Shown: positions 8,455-20,278 of the stretch, one piece after another
Numbering within the stretch: the first letter of the stretch is position 1
Layout of the letters: the number at the start of each line of letters is the position of its first letter
DNA from: Ralstonia pickettii DTP0602
GTDB taxonomy: Bacteria > Pseudomonadota > Gammaproteobacteria > Burkholderiales > Burkholderiaceae
Assembly (NCBI GenBank): GCA_000471925.1
Contig: CP006667.1
Location: 2,728,001 to 2,792,000, forward strand
DNA: 64,000 bases
Direction: 5' to 3'
Translations under genes and position numbers: made by a program
Notes under the pieces: generated by a model
Told to the model about the DNA's origin: nothing
Databases searched by the model: none
What the model saw: the letters and a program-made list of their open reading frames with translations, nothing else

Positions 8455-10431
8455 ATGCTTGGAAAACTCAACCTCGACGCCATCCCGCTGCATGAGCCAA
8501 TCATCATGGGGACCCTGGCCGTCGTGATCGTGCTGGGCGCCGCACTGATGGGCGCCATCACGTACTACGGCAAGTGGAAGACCCTGTGGAGCGACTGGAT
8601 CTGCTCCGTCGACCACAAGAAGGTCGGCGTGATGTACATCATCCTGGCGCTGGTGATGCTATTGCGCGGCTTTGCCGACGCCATCATGATGCGCGCCCAG
8701 CAGGCGATCGCCTATGGCGATGCCGCGGGCTACCTGCCGCCGCACCACTACGACCAGATCTTCACGGCGCACGGCGTGATCATGATCTTCTTTGTCGCGA
8801 CGCCGCTGGTGCTCGGGCTGATGAACGTGATCGTGCCGCTGCAGATCGGCGCGCGCGACGTCGCCTTCCCGTTCGTCAATTCCCTGAGCTTCTGGATGTC
8901 GGCAATGGGCGCGGTGCTGGTGATGATGTCGATGTTCGTCGGCGACTTCGCGGCCACCGGGTGGGTCGCCTACCCGCCGTTGTCCGAGCTCGGCTACAGC
9001 CCCACGCCAGGCGTTGACTACTACATCTGGTCACTGCAGATATCCGGGCTTGGCACCACGCTGACGGGCATCAACTTCATCGTCACGATCCTGCGCATGC
9101 GCGCACCGGGCCTGAACCTGATGAAGATGCCGGTCTTCACCTGGACCGCCCTGATCACCAACATCCTGATCGTGGCGATCTTCCCGGTACTGACCGCCAC
9201 GCTCGCCCTGCTCACCGCCGACCGCTACCTCGGCATGCATTTCTTCACCAACGAGCTCGGCGGCAACGCCATGATGTACGTGAACCTGATCTGGATCTGG
9301 GGCCACCCGGAGGTCTACGTGCTGATCCTGCCGGCGTTCGGCGCCTTCTCCGAGATCATCGCCACGTTCTCGCGCAAGCCCCTGTTCGGCTACAAGTCGA
9401 TGGTGTACGCGACCTCCTCGATCGGCGTGCTGTCGTTCTTCGTCTGGCTGCACCACTTCTTCACCATGGGGTCGGGGGCGAACGTCAATGCCTTCTTCGG
9501 CATCATGACCTCGATCATCTCGATCCCCACCGGCGTGAAGCTCTTCAACTGGCTGTTCACCATGTACCGGGGACGGATCCGCTTCCATACCTCGACCATG
9601 TGGACCATCGGCTTTATGGTGACGTTCGCGGTCGGTGGCATGACCGGCGTGCTGCTCGCCATTCCGGGCGCCGACTTTGTCCTGCACAACAGCCTGTTCC
9701 TGGTCGCGCACTTCCATAACGTGATCATCGGCGGCGTGCTCTTCGGCTGCCTGGCCGCGATCAGCTTCTGGTTCCCGAAGGTGTTCGGTTTCAAGCTCAA
9801 TGAGTTCTGGGGCAAGGTGTCGTTCTGGTGCTGGCTGACCGGCTTCTTCCTGGCCTTCATGCCGCTCTACGTGCTCGGCTTCAAGGGCATGACCCGCCGG
9901 ATGAACCACTATGCCAACGTCGACTGGCATCCCTACCTGGTGGTGGCGCTGGTGGGCGCCTTCGTCATCGGCGCAGGCATCCTGGCGATGATGGTGCAGT
10001 TCGCGGTCAGTATCCGCGACCGCAAGCAGAACCAGGACCTGACCGGCGACCCGTGGGATGGCCGCAGCCTGGAATGGTCGACGGCATCGCCCGCGCCGTT
10101 CTACAACTTCGCCCATGTGCCGCAGATCACGTCGCTGGAACAGCACTGGGATGACAAGGAAGCCGGGCGCGCGTGGCGCCAGCCCGCCCGCTACGAAGAC
10201 ATCCACATGCCTCGCAACACCTCGGCAGGCTTCATCGTGTCGGCGTTCGGGCTGCTGTGCTGCTTCGCGCTGGTCTGGCACATGTGGCTGGTTGCCGTTG
10301 TCGGCCTGGTCGGCGCCATCGCGACCTTCGTCGTGCGCAGCTATGACCGCGACGTGGACTATTACGTGCCGGCCGCCGAAGTCGAGCGCATCGAGCGCGC
10401 GCGCTATGCACAACTGCAGGAAGCTGCCTGA
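8455..10431 (+). CDS. cyoB: Cytochrome bo3 ubiquinol oxidase subunit I
   Basis: 658 residues, the usual length for CyoB. It contains the haem-copper motifs [15 protein letters not shown] (CuB histidine and cross-linked tyrosine region), the HH pair in WLHHFFTMG, and the low-spin/high-spin haem histidines in [12 protein letters not shown]. Around 14-15 hydrophobic helices. It catalyses ubiquinol oxidation with O2 reduction and proton pumping in the inner membrane. No cyoE (haem O synthase) follows cyoD here, so haem O must be supplied by a gene elsewhere. Confidence 0.97.
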   Translation: MLGKLNLDAIPLHEPIIMGTLAVVIVLGAALMGAITYYGKWKTLWSDWICSVDHKKVGVMYIILALVMLLRGFADAIMMRAQQAIAYGDAAGYLPPHHYDQIFTAHGVIMIFFVATPLVLGLMNVIVPLQIGARDVAFPFVNSLSFWMSAMGAVLVMMSMFVGDFAATGWVAYPPLSELGYSPTPGVDYYIWSLQISGLGTTLTGINFIVTILRMRAPGLNLMKMPVFTWTALITNILIVAIFPVLTATLALLTADRYLGMHFFTNELGGNAMMYVNLIWIWGHPEVYVLILPAFGAFSEIIATFSRKPLFGYKSMVYATSSIGVLSFFVWLHHFFTMGSGANVNAFFGIMTSIISIPTGVKLFNWLFTMYRGRIRFHTSTMWTIGFMVTFAVGGMTGVLLAIPGADFVLHNSLFLVAHFHNVIIGGVLFGCLAAISFWFPKVFGFKLNEFWGKVSFWCWLTGFFLAFMPLYVLGFKGMTRRMNHYANVDWHPYLVVALVGAFVIGAGILAMMVQFAVSIRDRKQNQDLTGDPWDGRSLEWSTASPAPFYNFAHVPQITSLEQHWDDKEAGRAWRQPARYEDIHMPRNTSAGFIVSAFGLLCCFALVWHMWLVAVVGLVGAIATFVVRSYDRDVDYYVPAAEVERIERARYAQLQEAA

Positions 10432-10433
10432 CC

Positions 10434-11066
10434 ATGAACCCGACTCTCTCCCCTACCCTGCACCATCCCGGGCACGAGGCGGCCCACGACGCGGCGCACC
10501 ACCATCACGAAGCCGGCTCGCACACCCCGCTGGGGTTCTGGCTCTACCTGATGAGCGACTGCCTGATCTTCGCGGTGTTGTTCGCCACCTTCGGCGTGCT
10601 GTCCGGAAACACCGCCGGCGGCCCCGGCGGGCGGCAACTGTTCGAGCTGCCGTTCGTGTTCGCCGAAACCATGGTGCTGCTGCTGAGCAGCTATACCTTC
10701 GGCCTGGCCATGCTCAGGCAGGGCGCCGACGACGCGCCGCGGATGATCCGCTGGCTGGCGGTGACGTTCGCGCTCGGCGCACTGTTCATCGCCATGGAGG
10801 TCTATGAGTTCGCGCACCTGCTGCACCAGGGCGCGGGTCCCGGTGTCAGCGCCTACCTGTCGGCCTTCTTCACGCTGGTCGGCACGCACGGGCTGCATGT
10901 CACGTCTGGCCTGCTGTGGCTTGCGGTGATGATCCACCAGGTCAGGCATTTCGGGCTGGACGATATCGTGCGCCGCCGCCTGGCCTGCCTGAGCCTGTTC
11001 TGGCACTTCCTGGACCTGGTCTGGATCTGCGTCTTCACCTTTGTCTACCTGCGGGAGTTCGCATGA
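10434..11066 (+). CDS. cyoC: Cytochrome bo3 ubiquinol oxidase subunit III
   Basis: 210 residues, two bases after cyoB. After a His-rich N-terminus (HHPGHEAAHDAAHHHHEAG) come five hydrophobic helices with the family motif GFWLYLMSDCLIFAVLFATF and TLVGTHGLHVTSGLLW. It stabilises subunit I and binds lipid. The 3' end overlaps cyoD by four bases (ATGA), indicating coupled translation. Confidence 0.95.
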   Translation: MNPTLSPTLHHPGHEAAHDAAHHHHEAGSHTPLGFWLYLMSDCLIFAVLFATFGVLSGNTAGGPGGRQLFELPFVFAETMVLLLSSYTFGLAMLRQGADDAPRMIRWLAVTFALGALFIAMEVYEFAHLLHQGAGPGVSAYLSAFFTLVGTHGLHVTSGLLWLAVMIHQVRHFGLDDIVRRRLACLSLFWHFLDLVWICVFTFVYLREFA

Positions 11067-11440
11067 AGCCGTCCCATCTGCATTCCGTCCATGCGGACGA
11101 GCCAGCCGTGCATGGCAGCGTGCGCGGCTACACCGTCGGCCTGCTGCTGTCGGTCGCGCTCACCATTGCGTCCTTTGCGGCGGTGATGACCGGATCGCTG
11201 CAGACGCATGCCGCGATCGCGCTGGTGGTCGGCCTTTGCGTCGCGCAACTGCTGGTGCAGCTCGTCTACTTCCTGCACCTCGGCACCGGTCCTGGCCAGC
11301 GTGGCAACACCGCCATCTTTGCCTGTACCGGTTTCCTGATCGTCATCGTCGTGGCCGGCTCGCTGTGGGTGATGCACAACGCCGATATCAACATGATGCC
11401 GACCGACATGTCCATCGAACGGGCCCGTGCCAAAGACTAG
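11063..11440 (+). CDS. cyoD: Cytochrome bo3 ubiquinol oxidase subunit IV
   Basis: 125 residues from the ATG that overlaps the cyoC stop. Three hydrophobic helices with the CyoD signature GYTVGLLLSVALTIASFA, and VQLVYFLHLG in the second/third helix. Assists assembly of the oxidase. It is followed after 26 bases by the sirohaem reductase gene on the same strand, with no terminator seen between them. Confidence 0.92.
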   Translation: MKPSHLHSVHADEPAVHGSVRGYTVGLLLSVALTIASFAAVMTGSLQTHAAIALVVGLCVAQLLVQLVYFLHLGTGPGQRGNTAIFACTGFLIVIVVAGSLWVMHNADINMMPTDMSIERARAKD

Positions 11441-11466
11441 CGCGCTTGCGCAAGGAGCTTTCCACC

Positions 11467-13198
<1,732 letters not shown>

Positions 13199-13206
<8 letters not shown>

Positions 13207-13720
13207 GCATGACCAACCCATCGGCAAGGTCCGGCCCAACGTGATCCGGGACGGACGCCTGACCACGGATGACTGGCGCGCGCACCTTGGCGATGCCTGC
13301 CCCCCTGACGAGCCCGGCTACCTTGTGACGCTGGAGAACTGGATCGCTTGCCGCCACCTGTACCGGGTGCGCCGGCATCCGGTCGCGGTATACCTGTCGC
13401 CGGATGCCGAGCCCGAGCACTTGCTGGAACCCGGCGCCACCATCATCGACCCGACCGGCATCGCGATGATCGCGATCGACTTCCCGGTCTACACGGACGG
13501 CCGTGGCTATTCGATTGCGCAGCTGCTGCGACGCCAGCTCGGCTGGACCGGCGAGCTGCGCGCCGTGGGCGACGTGATGATCGATACCGTGCACTACCTC
13601 GCGCGCTGCGGCTTCAACAGCTTCGCGGTCAAACCGGGGCACGATCCGGAAGCGGCGTTGCGCGCCCTGACGACGTTCTCTGCGTCGTACCAGCGCGCGT
13701 ACGACGCGGTGCGTCCATAG
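13199..13720 (+). CDS. DUF934 family protein (sulfite reductase partner)
   Basis: 173 residues. The ATG at 13199 overlaps the reductase stop by eight bases, showing translational coupling. The C-terminal half carries the DUF934 pattern DFPVYTDGRGYSIAQLLR and GELRAVGDVMIDTVHYLARCGFNSF. Family members are almost always encoded beside sirohaem sulfite reductases and are thought to help electron delivery or assembly, but no biochemical role is established to my knowledge. Confidence 0.88.
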
Positions 13721-13786
13721 TTCACGATACGGACGCGTCCGGGCCGGATGTCCATGCGGCCCGTCGCCCGTCGTCGCGAAGCGCCC

Positions 13787-14695
13787 TCAACTCACCACAA
13801 GCCGCGGATCCAGCTGCGCCACAGCAAATTCGCGCGTATGGGTAACAAAGGACTTCAGCAGGATCGAAGGGACCCGCTGCGCCGAGAACAGGACTGAAAA
13901 GTCCGTCGTCAGCAGCGGTTCAAACATGCGGAAGCAGACGCCCTTGCCCTGATAGTCCAGCGCCGTAATCGGATCGATCAGCGCCACCCCTAGCCCCGCC
14001 TCCACAAACGCGCAGATGCTCCACGACACCTGCGTCTCCACCTGCAGCTTGCGCTCGATCCCGTAGGACGCAAACAGCGCGTCGATCTGCAGGCGCGAAT
14101 CCAGCACCCGCGGGTGCGACACAAAGCTCTCGCCCGCCAGGTCGTGCGGCGTGATCACCTCCTGGCTGGATAACCGATGCCCCACCGGCAATGCGCAGAC
14201 CATCCGCGTGGTGATCAGCCGCTCCCCGTGGGTACTGGGGTGGTTCATCGACAGGATGGCGAAGCCCACGTCGCAACGCTGCTCCGACACCATGTTCACC
14301 ACCGTGCGCGACGAATGCGCGAGCAAGGTGATCTGCGTCTGCGTGTGTTGCTGCATGAATGCCGCGATGGCCCGCGGCAGGAACGACAGGGCCAGCGCCG
14401 GCGCTGCCGCGATCTGCAATGACCCGCGCCGCATGTCGCGGATCTCCAGCGCGGTCTGGGCGATGCGGTCGATGCCGACCAGCGAGCGCTGCACTTCCTC
14501 GAATAGCGCCTGCGCCTCGGCCGTCGGGTGGAGCCGGCCGCGCATCCGCTCGAACAGGGTAAACCCCACACCCTCTTCCAGATCGGCGATCAGCCGTGTC
14601 GTGGCCGGCTGCGAGATATGCAGCATCTCGGCGGCGCGCGTGACCGTCTGGCAAAGCATCACGGCCCGGAAGGCTTCGAGCTGGCGGATCTTCAT
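13787..14695 (-). CDS. LysR-type regulator, OccR/NocR-like
   Basis: 302 residues. The N-terminal winged helix-turn-helix is at residues 3-60 (TVTRAAEMLHISQPATTRLIADLE), followed by the two-lobed effector domain. The start of the protein (MKIRQLEAFRAVMLCQTVTRAAE) is typical of the group that includes the opine regulators OccR and NocR and the arginine regulators. It diverges from the importer/oxidoreductase operon that begins at 14885, with 189 bases between, and is very probably its activator, responding to the imported substrate. Confidence 0.88.
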   Translation of the reverse strand: MKIRQLEAFRAVMLCQTVTRAAEMLHISQPATTRLIADLEEGVGFTLFERMRGRLHPTAEAQALFEEVQRSLVGIDRIAQTALEIRDMRRGSLQIAAAPALALSFLPRAIAAFMQQHTQTQITLLAHSSRTVVNMVSEQRCDVGFAILSMNHPSTHGERLITTRMVCALPVGHRLSSQEVITPHDLAGESFVSHPRVLDSRLQIDALFASYGIERKLQVETQVSWSICAFVEAGLGVALIDPITALDYQGKGVCFRMFEPLLTTDFSVLFSAQRVPSILLKSFVTHTREFAVAQLDPRLVVS

Positions 14696-14803
14696 GCGGC
14701 AATTCTATAGCACGATGTTATGGACGTCGAAAAAAAAAGAATTTTCCACTGCCAATGCATCGCCCTACTCTATGCCGAGGCCGCATTTCTTCAGTCATTT
14801 TTC

Positions 14804-14816
14804 GTTGCGGTGCAAC
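14804..14816. promoter_or_regulatory. Candidate LysR-family operator
   Basis: Perfect inverted repeat GTTGC-GGT-GCAAC in the LysR / binding-protein intergenic region, 69 bases before the start at 14885. It contains the T-N11-A spacing usual for LysR recognition sites. The flanks are AT-rich (CATTTTTC and CATAA). Confidence 0.4.
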
Positions 14817-14884
14817 CATAACCCGTATGCATGGATTTTGTGATCGTTTGCATTTAGATGGTGCACAGGAGGAGGAGGAAAAAC

Positions 14885-15916
14885 ATGAAGCAACAAATTC
14901 TGGCAGCAGCCCTTGTCACGTTGTGCGGCACGTCCGCCGCACTGGCCCAGCAGCCCACGCTGTATGTCGGCTCTTACGGCGGCTCGACCGAGAAGGTGTT
15001 CAAGGAGAAAATCCTTCCGCCCTTCGAGGCGAAGCACAAGGTCAAGGTGGTATATGTGCCCGGCAATTCCACCGACACGCTGGCGAAGCTGCAGGCGCAG
15101 AAGGCCAGGCAGGAACTCGACGTGGTGCTGCTTGACGATGGCCCGATGTACCAGGCCATGCAGTTCGGCTTCTGCGACACCATCAAGGACGCGGCGGTCT
15201 ACAAGGACCTGTACCCGCTGGCGAAGATGGGCGACAAGGCCACGGGCATCGGCGTGGTGGCAACCGGCCTCGCCTACAACGCCGAAGCCTTCAGGAAGGC
15301 CGGGCTGCCGAAGCCGGATTCCTGGGAAGTGCTGACCGACAAGAAGTACCGCCAGAAGATCGCGATCCCGCCCATCAGCAATACCTACGGCCTGCAGACG
15401 CTGATGCTGTTCGCCAAGATGCGCAAGGGCAGCGACCAGAACATCGATCCCGGCTTCACGGCGCTGACCAGGGAGGTCGGACCCAATGTGCTGGCATGGG
15501 AGCCGTCGCCGGGCAAGATGACGGAGCTGTTCCAGAACGGCGATATCACCCTGGCGGTCTGGGGTAGCGGCCGCGTGCAGAGCCTGAAGGACACGGGGTT
15601 CCCGGTCGAGTTCGTCTATCCGAAAGAAGGCGCCCCGGCACTGCTGACCGCCGCCTGCCCGGTGGTACAGAGCGACGTGCCCGAGCAATCGCAGGCACTG
15701 CTGCAGTACCTGCTGTCGCCCGAGGTGCAGGCCATCCTGGCCGACAGCCAGGGCTGGGGCCCGATCAACGGCAAGGTCAGGCTCGAACCGAAGGTGGCGG
15801 CGAAGGTCCCGTATGGCAAGGAGCAGATCGACAAGCTGCTCCCCACCAACTGGACCCTCGTCAACGAGAAGCGCGCCGAGTGGACCAATCGCTGGAACCG
15901 CACGGTGGAACGCTAG
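14885..15916 (+). CDS. ABC importer periplasmic binding protein, PotD-like
   Basis: 343 residues; GGAGGAGGAGG lies just before the ATG. Signal peptide MKQQILAAALVTLCGTSAALAQQ with cleavage after AQ-type residues around 22. The mature protein is a type 2 periplasmic binding fold: LYVGSYGGSTEKVFKE at the start, VVLLDDGPMYQAMQ, and WGSGRVQSLKDTG in the hinge region, as in polyamine/opine/iron binding proteins. It delivers substrate to the permeases encoded downstream. The next gene follows after 44 bases. Confidence 0.9.
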   Translation: MKQQILAAALVTLCGTSAALAQQPTLYVGSYGGSTEKVFKEKILPPFEAKHKVKVVYVPGNSTDTLAKLQAQKARQELDVVLLDDGPMYQAMQFGFCDTIKDAAVYKDLYPLAKMGDKATGIGVVATGLAYNAEAFRKAGLPKPDSWEVLTDKKYRQKIAIPPISNTYGLQTLMLFAKMRKGSDQNIDPGFTALTREVGPNVLAWEPSPGKMTELFQNGDITLAVWGSGRVQSLKDTGFPVEFVYPKEGAPALLTAACPVVQSDVPEQSQALLQYLLSPEVQAILADSQGWGPINGKVRLEPKVAAKVPYGKEQIDKLLPTNWTLVNEKRAEWTNRWNRTVER

Positions 15917-15960
15917 TACGGCATCCCATCAAGACCGCCCCCCCACACGACAGCCTCCGG

Positions 15961-17034
15961 ATGACCATGAGCTTCCTCACACTGACCGGCCTCGCCAAGG
16001 CCTACGGCAGCGCCTTTGCCGTCGAGAACCTCAGTCTCGAAGTCCAGCGCGGAGAATTCCTTTCGCTGCTCGGGCCTTCGGGCTGCGGCAAGACCACCAC
16101 GCTGCAGATGATCGCGGGATTCATCGAACCGACGCGCGGCCGCGTCGTGCTGGACGGGCGCGACATCACCGCGCTGCGCCCGGAGAAGCGCGGCATGGGC
16201 GTGGTGTTCCAGAGCTATGCGCTGTTTCCCCATATGACGGTGGCAGCGAACATCGGCTTCGGGCTGGAAATGCGCGGCGTGGCAGCGGCCGAGCGCTCGC
16301 GTCGCATCGACGAGGCGCTGGAGCTCGTGCGCCTTGGTGGTCTGGGCAAGCGTTATCCGAAGGAACTGTCCGGCGGCCAGCGCCAGCGCGTGGCGATCGC
16401 CCGCGCGCTGGCCATCCGGCCGGAAGTGCTGCTGCTCGATGAACCGATGTCCAACCTCGATGCCAAGCTGCGAGAGGACATGCATATCGAGCTGCGCGCA
16501 ATCCAGCGGCATCTCGGCATCACCACGATCCTGGTAACGCACGACCAGGTCGAGGCCATGACCATGAGCGACCGCATTGCAGTGATGCATGGCGGCCGCA
16601 TCGTGCAACTGGCCACGCCCTTCGAAGCGTACGAGCGACCGCAATCGGCGTTTGCTTCCGGCTTCCTCGGCAAGACCAACAGCATCCGGGGCGTGGTCGA
16701 GAACACCAATCCACGTTGTTGCGAGATACGCCTGGGCGAGACCCTGGCGCACGTACCGCACGAGGGCCGCGAGGTCGGGCGCGACGTCCATGTCTACGTC
16801 CGTCCAGAGAAGATCCGCCTGGGCCAGGCCGGCGACGGCGGCATTCCCGCCACGGTACAGACGCGCCTGTTCCTCGGCAATCACTGGATGCTGGAAGTGG
16901 ACAGCGCGCTGGGCCCCCTGCGCGTGAGCCAGCCCAACCTCGGCGTGGCGCCGCCGGCGGAAGGCGCGGCGGTAAGCGTGCTGTGGTCCGATCACGACCT
17001 GCGCGTGCTGGCAACGGAGTCGCACCATGGCTGA
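15961..17034 (+). CDS. ABC importer ATPase, PotA-like
   Basis: 357 residues from ATG 15961 (a second ATG lies two codons later). Walker A GPSGCGKTT, Q-loop FQSYALFPH, signature LSGGQRQR, Walker B LLLDEPMSNLD and H-switch VTHDQ are all present in the first 240 residues; a TOBE/OB-fold regulatory domain (VYVRPEKIRLG) follows. Energises the importer at the cytoplasmic face. Its last eight bases overlap the first permease gene. Confidence 0.93.
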   Translation: MTMSFLTLTGLAKAYGSAFAVENLSLEVQRGEFLSLLGPSGCGKTTTLQMIAGFIEPTRGRVVLDGRDITALRPEKRGMGVVFQSYALFPHMTVAANIGFGLEMRGVAAAERSRRIDEALELVRLGGLGKRYPKELSGGQRQRVAIARALAIRPEVLLLDEPMSNLDAKLREDMHIELRAIQRHLGITTILVTHDQVEAMTMSDRIAVMHGGRIVQLATPFEAYERPQSAFASGFLGKTNSIRGVVENTNPRCCEIRLGETLAHVPHEGREVGRDVHVYVRPEKIRLGQAGDGGIPATVQTRLFLGNHWMLEVDSALGPLRVSQPNLGVAPPAEGAAVSVLWSDHDLRVLATESHHG

Positions 17035-17962
17035 TACCGCCACGCCGAACCTGCCCGGCGGCAATATCGCCGCCCCTTCCTCCACATCGACCAACAACCG
17101 CAGGCCGCTCGCCAATGCCGCGCCGTGGCTGCTGTCGGCCCCGGCCCTGCTGCTGTTCTGTGGCTTGCTGCTGATCCCGCTGGCGCTGACGGCGTTGCTG
17201 TCCTTGCACGCCTTCGACGGCACGCGCGGCGTGCTGCCGGAGATGACGGCGGCCAACTACCTGGAGATCCTGGGCGACAGCTATTACCACGAGATCTTCC
17301 TGCGCACGGCGGGCATGGCGCTGGCGGTCACGTTGCTGTCGATCCTGTTCGGCGTGCCGGAGACGATCATCCTGTCGCGCATGGGCAGCCCCTGGCGCGG
17401 CCTGTTCCTGATCGTGATTCTCGGGCCGCTGCTGATCTCGGTGGTGGTGCGCACGCTGGGCTGGGCCATCCTGATGGGCAACAACGGGCTGATCAACGAG
17501 GCGCTGCAATGGCTGGGCATCGTGGACGGACCCGTGAAGCTGGTCTTCACGCAGACCGGCGTGATCGTCGCGCTGACGCACGTGATGATGCCCTTCATGG
17601 TGATCTCGGTCTGGGCCTCGCTGCAGAAGCTCGATCCCCAGGTCGAGCAGGCCGGCCAGGCCTTTGGCGCCTCGCCCTTCACCGTGTTCCGCCGCGTGGT
17701 GCTGCCGCAGATCATGCCGGGCATCCTGTCGGGCAGCATCATCGTCTTCGCGCTCTCGGCATCGGCCTTCGCCACGCCGGCGATCCTGGGCGGGCGCCGC
17801 CTCAAGGTGGTGGCCACGGCCGCCTACGACGAGTTCCTGAATACGTTGAACTGGCCGCTGGGCGCCTCGATCGCCGTGCTGCTGCTGATGGCCAACGTGG
17901 TCGTGATCGTCGGCTGCAACCGGCTGGTGGAGCGTCGCTTCCGCCAGGTATTCGAAGGGTAA
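17027..17962 (+). CDS. ABC importer permease, PotB-like
   Basis: 311 residues, six predicted membrane helices after a Thr/Ser/Asn-rich cytoplasmic N-terminus. The ATPase-coupling EAA loop is present (EQAGQAFGASPFTVFRRVVL, the last third of the protein). It pairs with the permease encoded 12 bases downstream to form the channel. Confidence 0.92.
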   Translation: MADTATPNLPGGNIAAPSSTSTNNRRPLANAAPWLLSAPALLLFCGLLLIPLALTALLSLHAFDGTRGVLPEMTAANYLEILGDSYYHEIFLRTAGMALAVTLLSILFGVPETIILSRMGSPWRGLFLIVILGPLLISVVVRTLGWAILMGNNGLINEALQWLGIVDGPVKLVFTQTGVIVALTHVMMPFMVISVWASLQKLDPQVEQAGQAFGASPFTVFRRVVLPQIMPGILSGSIIVFALSASAFATPAILGGRRLKVVATAAYDEFLNTLNWPLGASIAVLLLMANVVVIVGCNRLVERRFRQVFEG

Positions 17963-17974
17963 GGAGTCGCAAGC

Positions 17975-18769
17975 ATGCGCAAGAATGGACTGGTCTCGCT
18001 GCTGTACCACAGCCTCTTCATCGCTTTCATGGTCGCGCCGCTGCTGGTGGTGGTCGCGGTGTCCTTCACCGGCAAGGGCTATATCTCGATGCCGACCGAC
18101 GGCCTATCGCTGCGCTGGTTCCGCGCCATCGGGGATGCGCGCGAGATCGTCGATGCGTTCCGGCTGTCGCTGATGCTCGGCCTGGTCAGCGCCACCATCG
18201 CCGTGGCGCTGGCCGTGCCGGCGGCGCTGGCACTGGTGCGCCACCGCTTTCCCGGCCGGGGTGCGCTGATGGGGTTCTTCCTGTCGCCGCTGATGATTCC
18301 GCACGTCGTGCTCGGGGTGGCGTTCCTGCGGTTCTTCACCACGCTGGGCGTGACCGGATCGTTCTTCTGGCTTGCGCTGACGCATGTGGTGGTGGTGATG
18401 CCCTACGCCTTGCGGCTGGTCCTGGCGGCTGCCACCGGGCTGGATCGCGATGCCGAACGGGCCGCGCTGTCGCTGGGCGCGACCCGCTTCACCGCGTTCC
18501 GCCGCGTGGTGCTGCCGCTGATCCTGCCCGGCGTTGCCGGTGGCTGGATGCTCGCCTTTATCCAGAGCTTCGACGAACTGACCATGACGGTGTTCGTGGC
18601 CACGCCCGGCACCACTACGTTGCCCGTGGCGATGTACAACCAGATCGCCCAGACCATCGACCCGCTGGTGGTCTCGGTTTCCACCGTGCTGATCGTGGGC
18701 ACGCTGGTGCTGATGGTGCTGCTTGACCGCATCGTGGGCCTTGACCGCGTGCTGATCGGCCGCCATTGA
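17975..18769 (+). CDS. ABC importer permease, PotC-like
   Basis: 264 residues, six hydrophobic segments. EAA loop ERAALSLGATRFTAFRRVVL. AAGGAG lies upstream of the ATG. Second half of the transmembrane channel for the importer encoded from 14885. The stop codon overlaps a possible TTG start of the following oxidoreductase. Confidence 0.92.
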   Translation: MRKNGLVSLLYHSLFIAFMVAPLLVVVAVSFTGKGYISMPTDGLSLRWFRAIGDAREIVDAFRLSLMLGLVSATIAVALAVPAALALVRHRFPGRGALMGFFLSPLMIPHVVLGVAFLRFFTTLGVTGSFFWLALTHVVVVMPYALRLVLAAATGLDRDAERAALSLGATRFTAFRRVVLPLILPGVAGGWMLAFIQSFDELTMTVFVATPGTTTLPVAMYNQIAQTIDPLVVSVSTVLIVGTLVLMVLLDRIVGLDRVLIGRH

Positions 18770-18795
18770 GCGCCGTTCCCGAAACTTCCATTGAC

Positions 18796-19923
18796 ATGAC
18801 GACAAGCGATCTGATCGTGATCGGCGGCGGCCTGGTAGGCACCGCCATCGCCTATGGCGCGGCACGCCAGGGCGCGCGCGTAACCATGCTCGACGAGGGC
18901 GACGATGCCTTCCGTGCCTCGCGCGGGAACTTCGGCCTGGTCTGGGTGCAGGGCAAAGGCTTCGGCATGGCGCCCTATGCACGCTGGACCATGGGCTCGG
19001 CCCGGCTCTGGCCGCAACTGCGCGATGCCTTGCGCGATGAAACCGATATCGATGTGCAGCTCAGGCAGCCAGGCGGATTTCATCTGTGTTTCTCCGGGCA
19101 GGAGATGGCGGCACGCCAGCAGCGCCTGCAGAGCATTCAGGACGATCTGGGCGGCGACTATCCGTTCGAGATGCTCGACCATCATGCGGTCGCACAACGA
19201 CTGCCCGGTGTGGGCCCCGCTGTCATCGGTGCCAGCTACACGCCGATGGACGGGCACACTAATCCGCTGAAGCTTCTGCGCGCCCTGCACAGCGCCTGCC
19301 AGCGCCGCGGTGTGCACATCCTTGGCCGGCACGGCGCGCAGCGAATCACGCCCGAAGCGGGCGGCTTTACGGTCCATTCCGGCAATACCCGTTTTGCGGC
19401 ACCGCGCATCGTGCTCGCCGCCGGCCTTGGCAATCGCCTTCTGGCGGAACAAGTCGGCCTGCATGCACCGGTGGCACCGAACCGCGGGCAGGTCCTCATC
19501 GGCGAACGCGTCGCGCATTGGCTCGACTTCCCGACGACCTACGTCCGCCAGACCGACGAAGGCACGATCCAGCTCGGCGACTCGATGGAGGACGTCGGCC
19601 TTGACGACGGCACCACCGTCGACGTGCTCGCCAGCATCGCGCAACGCGGCGTGCGCAGCTTCCCGGCCCTGGCCGGGCTCAAGCTGGTACGCGCGTGGGG
19701 CGCGTTGCGCGTGATGAGCCCGGACGGCTTTCCGATCTACCAGGAAAGCGCCAGCCATCCGGGCGCTTTCGTCACGACCTGCCACAGCGGCGTCACGCTG
19801 GCGGCCGCGCACGCCTTCCTGGTCGCCCCGTGGGTGGCCGGCGGCTCGCAGCCACCGGGCATCGACGTCTTTGCGGGCGACCGCTTCCTGAATGCCAACC
19901 AGCCTTTCCATCATGCCCACTGA
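18796..19923 (+). CDS. DadA-like FAD-dependent amine/amino-acid oxidoreductase
   Basis: 375 residues from ATG 18796; a TTG at 18766 overlapping the permease stop would add ten residues. Rossmann FAD motif at the N-terminus (DLIVIGGGLVGTAIAYGAA) with the acid of strand 2 in MLDEGDDAF. The C-terminal half has the DAO-family strand LKLVRAWGALRVMSPDGFPIY and the FVTTCHSGVTLAAAHA segment that closes over the flavin. The family oxidises D-amino acids, glycine, sarcosine or proline derivatives. It is one of two such subunits in this operon, the other at 21640-22797. It overlaps the small [2Fe-2S] gene by 11 bases. Confidence 0.88.
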   Translation: MTTSDLIVIGGGLVGTAIAYGAARQGARVTMLDEGDDAFRASRGNFGLVWVQGKGFGMAPYARWTMGSARLWPQLRDALRDETDIDVQLRQPGGFHLCFSGQEMAARQQRLQSIQDDLGGDYPFEMLDHHAVAQRLPGVGPAVIGASYTPMDGHTNPLKLLRALHSACQRRGVHILGRHGAQRITPEAGGFTVHSGNTRFAAPRIVLAAGLGNRLLAEQVGLHAPVAPNRGQVLIGERVAHWLDFPTTYVRQTDEGTIQLGDSMEDVGLDDGTTVDVLASIAQRGVRSFPALAGLKLVRAWGALRVMSPDGFPIYQESASHPGAFVTTCHSGVTLAAAHAFLVAPWVAGGSQPPGIDVFAGDRFLNANQPFHHAH

Positions 19924-20278
19924 GCGCTTGTTCCAACGGATCGCCCCGCCTGCAGGCAGTGCCGGCGCGGCCACCGTCACCATCGAATTCAACGGCGACC
20001 CGCGCCAGGTGCCGGCACAGTGCAGCGTCGCCGCGGCACTGCTGGCCAGCGGCGTGACGCGCTTCCGCAATTCCCCCGTCAGCGGCGCACCGCGCGCGCC
20101 GTACTGCATGATGGGCGTGTGCTTCGAATGCCTGATGGAGATCGACGGCGAGCCCAGCCGGCAGAGCTGCCTGGTCACGGTCCGCGAGGGGATGCGCGTG
20201 CGCACCCAGGATGGCGCCCGCACGCTGCCCTTGCCGCCCGTGCAAATCGATCACGCCGAGGAGGTCGAGCATGGCTGA
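19913..20278 (+). CDS. Small [2Fe-2S] subunit of FAD dehydrogenase, HcnA/OoxA-N-like
   Basis: 121 residues from ATG 19913, overlapping the end of the preceding gene. A ferredoxin-like protein with cysteines C65, C70, C73 and C86 (C-x4-C-x2-C-x12-C, in CMMGVCFECLMEIDG and RQSCLVTV). This is the small electron-transfer subunit of heterotrimeric dehydrogenases related to hydrogen cyanide synthase, D-hydroxyproline dehydrogenase and opine oxidase. It overlaps the next subunit gene by eight bases. Confidence 0.88.
   Translation: MPTERLFQRIAPPAGSAGAATVTIEFNGDPRQVPAQCSVAAALLASGVTRFRNSPVSGAPRAPYCMMGVCFECLMEIDGEPSRQSCLVTVREGMRVRTQDGARTLPLPPVQIDHAEEVEHG

Noticed and set aside
7263..8561. Upstream extension of the MocR gene
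   Set aside because: In frame but lies over cyoA on the other strand and its residues match no regulator; the winged helix starts near 7262.
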